Part shown: positions 1 to 4,900 of the stretch, piece by piece
Position numbering within the stretch: the stretch's first letter is position 1
How the letters are laid out: each line of letters begins with the position of its first letter
Source of the DNA: Thermodesulfobacteriota bacterium
GTDB taxonomy: Bacteria; Desulfobacterota; QYQD01
Direction: 5' to 3'
Length of the DNA stretch: 5,670 nucleotides
Assembly (NCBI GenBank): GCA_030017815.1
Contig: JASEGX010000159.1
Location: 1-5,670 of the forward strand
Notes under the pieces: generated by a model
Told to the model about the DNA's origin: nothing
The model's database searches: none
What the model saw: the letters and a program-made list of their open reading frames with translations, nothing else
Program-made: the position numbers and the translations under genes

Positions 1-28
1 TCCCGCTCAAAAGCGTTGCGGGAATGAC
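1..28. repeat. Short palindromic (REP-like) repeat, cut by window edge
   Basis: The arms TCCCGC (1-6) and GCGGGA (18-23) can pair around an 11-base loop, and GCGGGAATGAC continues to 28. Intergenic repeats of the form GTCATTCCCGC..GCGGGAATGAC are widespread in several proteobacterial and related genomes. The matching left flank would lie outside the window, so the full extent cannot be seen. No protein function is implied. Confidence 0.5.
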
Positions 29-135
29 AAAAAATGGAGTTTTGCAAGAGGCTCTTCTTATGATTATCAAATAAAGTATGACCTGCACCACGAAAAGTCC
101 TTCCAAGAATCAACCCTGGCATGGTAAGTTATAAA

Positions 136-163
136 TTGAGTCGTGTGAAGCCATACTTATGCT
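136..163 (+). promoter_or_regulatory. Weak candidate sigma-70-type promoter for the 212-769 gene
   Basis: TTGAGT (136-141) and TATGCT (158-163) are separated by 16 bases, and each matches four of six consensus positions. Transcription would start near 170 and leave a leader of about 40 bases before the ATG at 212. The match is weak and other spacings upstream (for example TTGCAA at 42-47 with TATCAA at 65-70) score about as well, so this is only a candidate. Confidence 0.2.
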
Positions 164-211
164 TCATTCAGCGCACAAATAAAAACACAGGATTTGAAGA
201 AAGGGACGAGC

Positions 212-769
212 ATGAAGAAGGAAGGGTTTATTCTGTTTAGTGGCGGCGTTAAAGGGGCTGAAGCGGAATTTGGGGCGAATGCGGAGCGTTTTGGAATCGA
301 AGAAGTGAACTTCACATTTGAAGGACACAACATCGTTCGCCAACGAGGCTTGCGGGTCCTGACCCACGAAGAGCTGAAAAATGGAGACGTGAGCCTGGAA
401 TACGTTTCGCGGCTGATGAATCGCCGCTACACCAGCAGTCCGACCTTTCGCAAAATTCTGCAAAGCATCTGGTATCAGATTAACAGCGGACAGGAAATTT
501 ACGTGATCGGAGAGATACTGGAGGACAAAACCGTAAAGGGTGGCACAGGATGGGGCGCTGAGTTCGCCAAACTATGCAACAAACCATTATACGTATTTGA
601 TCAGAAACGTAATGCGTGGTTCAGTTGGACTCAGACAGACTGGGTTGAGCGCGAGAGGGGAAATGAGCCGGTCATCACCCATGTTCATTTCGCAGGAACA
701 GGGACGCGCTTTCTCGAAGAAAACGGCAAGAAAGCAATCGCCGGGTTATTCGAGAGAACATTCTCATAA
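212..769 (+). CDS. SLOG/YpsA-like putative nucleotide-binding protein, 185 aa
   Basis: The protein has three glycine-rich turns typical of a Rossmann-like nucleotide-binding fold. They are FSGGVKGAEAEFG near residues 9-21, VKGGTGWGAEFA near 108-119 followed by a PLYVFDQ strand (125-131), and HFAGTGTRFLEENG near 159-172. The layout resembles SLOG-superfamily proteins (YpsA, DprA/Smf and lysine-decarboxylase-like families), which bind nucleotides or nucleotide-derived ligands. The middle third (about 65-105) is helical and contains a conserved-looking RRYTSSPTFRKIL stretch. There is no signal peptide or membrane segment, so it should be cytosolic. The ATG at 212 is preferred because GGGA at 203-206 is well spaced. 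A TTG at 194 would add six residues but has poor spacing from any Shine-Dalgarno. No partner gene is adjacent, so the ligand and role are unknown. The fold assignment is inference from motifs; the coding call itself is strong. Confidence 0.82.
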   Translation: MKKEGFILFSGGVKGAEAEFGANAERFGIEEVNFTFEGHNIVRQRGLRVLTHEELKNGDVSLEYVSRLMNRRYTSSPTFRKILQSIWYQINSGQEIYVIGEILEDKTVKGGTGWGAEFAKLCNKPLYVFDQKRNAWFSWTQTDWVERERGNEPVITHVHFAGTGTRFLEENGKKAIAGLFERTFS

Positions 770-959
770 TTGAGTGGCACATCTGTTCCATTGTTGTAAG
801 GCGGGTAGCTTAAGCAGTCAATGCGCCTGACGCCGGCCAGTTGGGCGTGTTATGGATAGGAGGGATGTAGCCACGTTAGTTCTGTTAATTCCCTCACGCG
901 TCGCATAATCCTCGGATGTCTGAAAAAGATAAGCCCGTAGTGAATAAGCGGGGTAAGAT

Positions 960-1385
960 ATGATTCGGGTCTCGTCAAAAATTATGCTGGACGATAACGA
1001 GCTTCACTTCAGGTTCGTGCGCGCCTCCGGACCCGGCGGGCAGAACGTAAACAAGGTAGCAACTGCCGTTCAGCTCCGTTTCGACGTAACCGGCTCCCCT
1101 TCACTTCCGCCCGAGATTCGTGAGCGGCTAGTGCGCATCGCCGGGAAGAAGGTCACTGAGTCCGGGACGCTCATTATCGAGGCTCGACGCTTCCGCACAC
1201 AAGAACGAAATCGCCAGGACGCAATCGATCGGCTGGCAGCGCTGATCCACAGAGCGGCAGAAATACCGAAGCCTCGCCGTAAGACCATGGCCCCTTTTGC
1301 GTCAAGAAGACGTCGCATAGAAGCAAAACAGCGGCGCAGTCAGACCAAACGTATGCGACGGCCAACTCAACCCTCTGAGGAGTAG
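960..1385 (+). CDS. arfB: Alternative ribosome-rescue factor ArfB (peptidyl-tRNA hydrolase, YaeJ/ICT1 family)
   Basis: This 141-residue protein matches the usual ArfB length of about 140. Residues 24-32 read GPGGQNVNK, with the catalytic GGQ at 26-28 as in E. coli ArfB. GGQ hydrolyses the peptidyl-tRNA ester in the ribosomal peptidyl-transferase centre. A compact RF1/RF2-like domain fills residues 1-100. A flexible tail rich in Arg and Lys (about 104-135, including SRRRRIEAKQRRSQTKRMRR) corresponds to the segment that enters the empty mRNA channel of stalled ribosomes. The protein thus releases chains from non-stop complexes without a stop codon. Its short length and basic tail separate it from true release factors (prfA, prfB) and from the longer PrfH. 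The ATG at 960 has GGGG at 950-953, six bases upstream. It converges on cfa; shared regulation is not evident. Confidence 0.95.
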   Translation: MIRVSSKIMLDDNELHFRFVRASGPGGQNVNKVATAVQLRFDVTGSPSLPPEIRERLVRIAGKKVTESGTLIIEARRFRTQERNRQDAIDRLAALIHRAAEIPKPRRKTMAPFASRRRRIEAKQRRSQTKRMRRPTQPSEE

Positions 1386-1418
1386 GCCCAAAGCGTCCAG
1401 AGGCAAAGAAACCGGCTA

Positions 1419-2564
1419 TTACCGGACAGGTACATAGCCTCCCCTGACCCCGGAATCAGAGAGCACAATTTGCCAAAGCTGGTTCTTTCTGGCCCTGAAC
1501 GCCCCTGCGCAGGTGAGAAGGTAGTACTTCCACATTCGATAGAATGTCTCACCATATTTCCCGTGAAACTTGTCCCAGTTTTTATCTAAGTTTTGAAACC
1601 AGGCCATCAACGTTTTGTCATAGTCAGGCCCAAAATTGTGCCAATCTTCGATCACGAAGATCCCTTCGCACGCCCTGGCAATCTGGGATACGGAGGGCAA
1701 CATGGCGCGGGGGAAGATATACTTGTTGAGCCAGGCGTCGATATCGGTGCCGGAAACGTTACCGCCGATGGTTTGTATGAGAAAGAGCGCGCCCGGCTTG
1801 AGATTGCGCTTGACGACGCTCATGTACCTGCGATAATTCTTGAAGCCGACATGTTCCAGCATACCCAGTGAAACTGCGGCATCGAAAGCGCCGTCGCTGC
1901 CTAGCCCATGATAGTCCTGCAACCTGACCTGGACCGGTAATCCGGCGCACATTTTTTCGGCCAACGCACATTGTTCTTTGGAGATAGTTATCCCCACGAC
2001 TGAAATGCCGTAGTTCTCAGCAGCGAACCTGGCAAAACTGCCCCAACCGCACCCAATATCCAAAACCCGCATGCCCGGACGCAGGTAGAGTTTCCTGCAA
2101 ACCAGTTCCAGTTTGGCTTCCTGGGCCTCGTCCAATGTCCTTGCGTTTTTCCAATAGGCGCAACTATAGACCATCCGTTTATCGAGCATGGAGCGAAACA
2201 GCTCGTTATCCAGATTATAATGGGCAGCGGCACAGAGGCAGCGTCTCTCGTTCTGCTGATTAAGAACCCGGGCCGCAAGGCATCCCCATGCGAGCGCCGC
2301 CCTGCTGGCCAGGCTGAGATCATTTATACTAAACTCTATGTCCTTCGCTAACGCCTTCTCTGCCAGGACATCCAGCCTGTCCGTCTCCCACCAGCCGTCC
2401 ATATAGGCCTCGCCCACGCCCAAAGCCCCGCGGGCAAGCGCCCGCTCATAAAAACGTCCATCCCTGACCCGAATATCAAAATCTCCGTTGCCGTCTATGA
2501 CGATACCGGCCGGGGCCAGGATGGCCTGAAGGATTCTTTTGGCTTTCGCTGCCTTCATAAGCAT
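1419..2564 (-). CDS. cfa: Cyclopropane-fatty-acyl-phospholipid synthase
   Basis: The 381-residue protein is collinear with E. coli Cfa (382 aa). It transfers a methylene from S-adenosylmethionine to cis double bonds of membrane phospholipid acyl chains, acting at the inner face of the cytoplasmic membrane. The N-terminal lipid-binding part has GVGEAYMDGWWETDRLD (49-65). The SAM-binding Rossmann domain begins at VLDIGCGWGSFA (167-178), with GMLEHVG at 234-240. KYIFPRAMLPS (281-291), EDWHNFG (306-312) and CAGAFRAR (352-359) are family blocks. Cys135, Glu237, Ile266 and Tyr315 align with the E. coli bicarbonate-site residues Cys139, Glu239, Ile268 and Tyr317. The position of E. coli His266 is Gln264 here, and the usual HYDLGND block reads HYNLDNE (115-121). 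The ATG at 2564 follows TTGGGAT, four bases away; an in-frame ATG at 2558 is a less well-spaced alternative. It appears to be a single-gene unit. Confidence 0.95.
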   Translation of the reverse strand: MLMKAAKAKRILQAILAPAGIVIDGNGDFDIRVRDGRFYERALARGALGVGEAYMDGWWETDRLDVLAEKALAKDIEFSINDLSLASRAALAWGCLAARVLNQQNERRCLCAAAHYNLDNELFRSMLDKRMVYSCAYWKNARTLDEAQEAKLELVCRKLYLRPGMRVLDIGCGWGSFARFAAENYGISVVGITISKEQCALAEKMCAGLPVQVRLQDYHGLGSDGAFDAAVSLGMLEHVGFKNYRRYMSVVKRNLKPGALFLIQTIGGNVSGTDIDAWLNKYIFPRAMLPSVSQIARACEGIFVIEDWHNFGPDYDKTLMAWFQNLDKNWDKFHGKYGETFYRMWKYYLLTCAGAFRARKNQLWQIVLSDSGVRGGYVPVR

Positions 2565-2705
2565 TTTATCCCAAGACCGGCATCAAACATCTTCCCGGCA
2601 CACATCTCGAAACGCACCGCTGTATAGCAAGACAGAAAAGAAGCTGTTTGTCAGCAGACTATAGGCCGGCGTAAACCGCTATAACGCAGAAAGAGGAGGA
2701 ATATC

Positions 2706-2768
2706 GTGTCGAACCCCGGAGGCAACGGTCGGAGACAGGCATACAACGCGCGCCCGATTACTTCTTGA
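2706..2768 (+). CDS. Possible 20-codon leader-like ORF with strong RBS
   Basis: A GTG at 2706 lies five bases behind AGGAGGA (2694-2700), a near-ideal Shine-Dalgarno. The frame runs 20 codons (MSNPGGNGRRQAYNARPITS) to TGA at 2766-2768. The peptide is polar and Gly/Arg/Asn-rich, has no recognisable domain and is far too short for homology to be judged. It lies 21 bases upstream of a second small ORF at 2790. Alternatives are a leader peptide, the start of a decayed gene, or a chance ORF. The ribosome binding site is the only real support. Confidence 0.22.
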   Translation: MSNPGGNGRRQAYNARPITS

Positions 2769-2789
2769 GAATCCCGCAGGAGACGCCGG

Positions 2790-2957
2790 ATGAACGCAGA
2801 GCGTATAATTATATTAGCACTCAATAATTATGATGTACAAGCAGAAATTACAGGGGAAGCCGGTCATCCTGTTCGAAAGGCGAGTGGACGGTCAAAATTG
2901 CAGATTTCAGCCAGGGTAAATTTTCTGATGAAGTTCCCCCGCCCCCCTCTTTGGTAA
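2790..2957 (+). CDS. Possible small ORF or truncated gene, 55 aa, ending in a hairpin repeat
   Basis: The ATG at 2790 follows AGGAGA (2778-2783) with six bases between. The predicted peptide begins MNAERIIILALNNYDVQAEI, which looks protein-like, but the second half is Arg/Ser/Lys-rich and less convincing. The final residues FPRPPLW and the TAA at 2955-2957 come from the left arm and loop of the GC-rich hairpin at 2936-2970. The repeat may therefore have cut off or replaced a longer reading frame. I do not recognise a family. It could be a real small protein, a remnant, or chance. Confidence 0.27.
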   Translation: MNAERIIILALNNYDVQAEITGEAGHPVRKASGRSKLQISARVNFLMKFPRPPLW

Positions 2958-2970
2958 AGGGGGGCGGGGG
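2936..2970. repeat. Strong GC-rich hairpin repeat (12-bp perfect stem)
   Basis: The arms CCCCCGCCCCCC (2936-2947) and GGGGGGCGGGGG (2959-2970) pair perfectly, and TTT (2950-2952) can pair further with AAA (2956-2958) across a small bulge. Palindromes with this C-run, TTTGGTAAA-like centre and G-run design are found as dispersed intergenic repeats in many bacterial genomes. On the + strand the stem is followed by the T-rich ATTGTTTTCATTGTT, so it could also terminate transcripts from the small ORFs. On the - strand, downstream of the helicase, no U tract follows it. Confidence 0.75.
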
Positions 2971-2990
2971 ATTGTTTTCATTGTTCTTTG

Positions 2991-3005
2991 TCCGCCGCAG
3001 GCGGA
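2991..3005. repeat. Short TCCGCC..GGCGGA palindrome, copy downstream of helicase
   Basis: TCCGCC (2991-2996) and GGCGGA (3000-3005) form a six-base-pair stem around the loop GCA. A related copy lies at 4315-4333 on the other side of the helicase gene, so the pair brackets it. Short repeats of this kind are common intergenic elements. A mobile origin is inference. Confidence 0.55.
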
Positions 3006-3040
3006 TGAGTGTTTGAATCGTTTTTTTTCAGAGCGTCACG

Positions 3041-3058
3041 CCCGGCCTTAATGCCGGG
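3041..3058. repeat. Hairpin spanning the helicase stop codon
   Basis: CCCGGC (3041-3046) and GCCGGG (3053-3058) form a six-base-pair stem. The loop (3047-3052) contains the helicase stop codon, TAA on the - strand at 3048-3050. On that strand the sequence after the stem contains eight A residues (T8 on the + strand, 3021-3028), so it is not a standard intrinsic terminator for the helicase. It may be a palindromic repeat that reached into the end of the gene. Confidence 0.5.
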
Positions 3059-4301
3059 ACCTCGCCTTTTGCGCGAAGCGTCCGGACGTTCTATAGCTTC
3101 TGCGTGTACCCTGCGCTTTAAAGGCGCGGCCGCAGTTAGCCCCCTGGCTTTTGCGCGGCTCCGGGATAACCGGCTCCAGACCCGGAATCACCTGCCGGTC
3201 CAGGTGCTGGCCTGTGTAATGTTCGATGCACGCCAGCTTGTCCCTATCCTGGGGACTGACCAGGGATACGGCAATTCCCGATAACCCGCAACGGCCGGTC
3301 CGCCCGATACGGTGGACATAGTCCTCCGCCCTCATGGGCAAGTCGAAATTAATGACATGGCTCACGCTTTTGATGTCCAGGCCGCGTGCGGCCACGTCGG
3401 TAGCCACCAGAACCCTCACTCCTCCACGCCGCATACGTTCCATGGTGCGGTTGCGCGCGCCCTGACTCATGTCGCCGTGAAGGGCGGCACAGGCATGTCC
3501 CTGGGAGGCAAGAATCGCCGCCACTTGTTCGGCGCCCCGCTTGGTCGCAGTAAAGACAATGGCCTGTGAAACCTCCCGGTCGCCAAGCAAATGAGCCAGC
3601 AGGGCCTGTTTGTGCCCAAGACCATCGGCGCAGTGTATCCGCTGTTCGATGGAGGCATGCCTCTCCTTCACCCGCGCCAATTCGATGCGCGCCGGGTCCC
3701 GGAGGAGCCGGGGGGCAATACCCTGTACACCGCCCTCAAGCGTTGCCGAGAACAGCATTGTCTGCCGGGACTTAGGGACTGTCGAGGCAATACGTTCCAC
3801 ATCATCGATGAAGCCCATATCGAGCATCCGGTCGGCCTCATCCAGAACAAAGAGCTCTACACGGGAAAAATCCACCCGACCGCGCTGCATGTGGTCAAGA
3901 AGACGACCCGGGGTAGCGACAAGAAAATCCAGAGGCATGCGGAGCAGCTTCTCCTGAGCGTCGTAGGGAACACCGCCAACAATAGTGCCGGCCCTTGGCT
4001 GGGTGAAACGACCGAGTTGATGGACAGCCTGGGTGACCTGAAGCGCCAGTTCCCGGGTGGGCGTAAGCACCAGCACCCGCGCGCCACGGCCCCGAATCGT
4101 CGGGGGCGCGACCAACCGTTGGAGCGCAGCCAGCACGAAAACTGCTGTTTTCCCCGTACCGGTCTGTGCCGAGGCCATCAGGTCGCGGCCTTCCATGGCT
4201 ATCGGAATGGCCTGGTCCTGGACCTCAGTGGGGATGGTGTAACCGCTTGCTGCGACAGCACGCAACAAACGTGGATCGAGATTGAATTTTTGAAACGACA
4301 A
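3048..4301 (-). CDS. rhlE: RhlE-type DEAD-box ATP-dependent RNA helicase
   Basis: All core motifs are present in this 417-residue protein: an N-terminal Q motif (Phe6, with Gln28 in PTEVQ), motif I AQTGTGKT (45-52), Ia PTRELA (81-86), GG (109-110), Ib TPGRLLD (130-136), II DEAD (154-157), III SAT (185-187), V ATDVAARGLDI (300-310) and VI HRIGRTGR (330-337). These bind ATP and RNA and couple hydrolysis to local unwinding of short duplexes, for example in ribosome assembly, RNA decay or cold adaptation. The MSFQKFNL start and the short basic tail (about 380-417) fit RhlE-like proteins better than DbpA, which has a dedicated RNA-binding domain, or CsdA/DeaD, which has a long tail. The start is TTG at 4301, behind GGAGGAGGG (4309-4317) with seven bases between. 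The last codons and stop lie in a hairpin. The subfamily name is moderately sure; the DEAD-box identity is certain. Confidence 0.93.
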   Translation of the reverse strand: MSFQKFNLDPRLLRAVAASGYTIPTEVQDQAIPIAMEGRDLMASAQTGTGKTAVFVLAALQRLVAPPTIRGRGARVLVLTPTRELALQVTQAVHQLGRFTQPRAGTIVGGVPYDAQEKLLRMPLDFLVATPGRLLDHMQRGRVDFSRVELFVLDEADRMLDMGFIDDVERIASTVPKSRQTMLFSATLEGGVQGIAPRLLRDPARIELARVKERHASIEQRIHCADGLGHKQALLAHLLGDREVSQAIVFTATKRGAEQVAAILASQGHACAALHGDMSQGARNRTMERMRRGGVRVLVATDVAARGLDIKSVSHVINFDLPMRAEDYVHRIGRTGRCGLSGIAVSLVSPQDRDKLACIEHYTGQHLDRQVIPGLEPVIPEPRKSQGANCGRAFKAQGTRRSYRTSGRFAQKARSRH

Positions 4302-4308
4302 AGTAATA

Positions 4309-4317
4309 CCCTCCTCC
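4309..4317 (-). promoter_or_regulatory. Strong Shine-Dalgarno deciding a TTG start for the helicase
   Basis: On the - strand GGAGGAGGG sits seven bases before the TTG at 4301. This supports a non-ATG start and the natural MSFQKF N-terminus of the family. The site touches the palindrome at 4315-4333, so folding of that repeat could partly hide it. Confidence 0.7.
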
Positions 4318-4333
4318 GCCCGCCACAGGCGGA
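4315..4333. repeat. Short TCCGCC..GGCGGA palindrome overlapping helicase RBS
   Basis: TCCGCC (4315-4320) pairs with GGCGGA (4328-4333) around a seven-base loop, CGCCACA. It resembles the copy at 2991-3005, with a four-base longer loop. Its left arm overlaps the first bases of the helicase Shine-Dalgarno, placing it in the helicase leader. It may be a dispersed repeat, a translational control hairpin, or both. Confidence 0.5.
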
Positions 4334-4384
4334 ATAAAAATTACCAAGGATAAACCGTTTTGCTGGGCAGTTTGTGGCAGGGGA

Positions 4385-4454
4385 TTACCGCCAGGTTCCC
4401 CAAGCCGTTGTAAGCCAACGGCGTGGACGTCGCTAACCAGGAAACCTGCGGTAA
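4385..4454. repeat. Nested imperfect inverted repeat with central hairpin (about 70 bases)
   Basis: An outer left arm TTACCGCCAGGTTCC (4385-4399) is nearly complementary to the right arm GGAAACCTGCGGTAA (4440-4454), allowing one bulged base on each strand. Inside it GCCGTTG (4404-4410) and CAACGGC (4416-4422) form a perfect seven-base-pair stem with loop TAAGC. An unpaired stretch of 17 bases (4423-4439) containing GACGTC follows on the 3' side. The element lies upstream of the helicase on one side and of the ORFs at 4504 on the other. It could be a structured RNA, a repeat end, or a protein binding site; I do not recognise a known riboswitch. Confidence 0.5.
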
Positions 4455-4503
4455 AGAACAGCGGGAAAGGTCAGAGACGAAACGTTACTCCTGATAGGAA
4501 TTT

Positions 4504-4898
4504 ATGACTATACATAACAATGCACGAAAAAGCCAGCTTTTTTTCACCAAGCGCGTATATCGGCTCTGGATACTGCTTAACCGCCCTTTGGGCAAACCGA
4601 AAGAACACAAATTATTCATCTTATCAGTAGAAAGTGCCGAAAAGTAAAACAGATAGACATGATTACCGCGTGCCGGAGGACTTGAGAGAGCGCATAATAA
4701 CAACACCAGGAGCTGATCCTTACGAACCTGTTTAACAAACTCGTAAATACCGACCTTTATGAACGACTGATCAAGTCGTCTGTCAATCGTCGTATCTTAT
4801 CCATGGTATCCCGCCAACATATTTCCTCAGTTCTGGTTAAGATGTTCTATCGTAGCCTCGATCAGGATGCGGCAAAGGAAACTAAGGAAGCCTTTTAA
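4504..4898 (+). pseudogene. Frame-shifted coding remnant or three overlapping tiny ORFs, unrecognised
   Basis: Coding-like sequence passes through three frames in order. Part A (4504-4647, 47 aa) has an ATG behind AGGA (4496-4499) and reads MTIHNNARKSQLFF.. with RPLGKPKEHKLF. Part B (4634-4735, 33 aa from a GTG) reads ..HDYRVPEDLRERIITTPGADPYEPV. Part C is open from 4701 to the TAA at 4896-4898 and includes NKLVNTDLYERLIKSS and SLDQDAAKETKEAF, but has no good start before an internal ATG at 4803. Each part overlaps the next, and each step needs one base removed to join the frames. This is what two insertion frameshifts in one gene of about 130 residues would give. I do not recognise a family. 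Chance small ORFs remain possible; part C looks most protein-like. It ends two bases from the stop of the opposing signalling gene. Confidence 0.35.
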
Positions 4899-4900
4899 AG

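Noticed and set aside
820..865. Possible integron attC-like site around GTTGGGC (841-847 region)
   Set aside because: GTTGGGC fits the GTTRRRY core, but no complementary RYYYAAC partner or paired inner boxes lie upstream, and there is no integrase or cassette array.
770..959. Riboswitch or small RNA upstream of arfB
   Set aside because: No conserved riboswitch core or stable nested stem was seen. Only a CATAAT (904-909) resembles a -10 box, without a matching -35.
1386..1418. Bidirectional terminator between arfB and cfa
   Set aside because: The 33-base gap has no stem longer than four base pairs and no T tract on either strand.
2991..3030. Intrinsic terminator from the 2991-3005 hairpin and the T8 tract at 3021-3028
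   Set aside because: The hairpin and T tract are 15 bases apart, and the T run is on the strand opposite to the helicase transcript.
3009..3284. A 91-codon + strand frame over the helicase 3' end
   Set aside because: It overlaps the confident helicase coding region, has no sensible ribosome binding site and reads like an antisense artefact.
3591..4337. A 248-codon + strand reading frame opposite the helicase
   Set aside because: It is a shadow of the helicase gene, whose full set of DEAD-box motifs is on the - strand. The + strand translation is low-complexity and has no recognisable domain.
4485..4706. A 73-codon - strand frame in the intergenic region
   Set aside because: It is Leu/Ser/Cys-rich without a domain, and the + strand frames over the same DNA look more protein-like.
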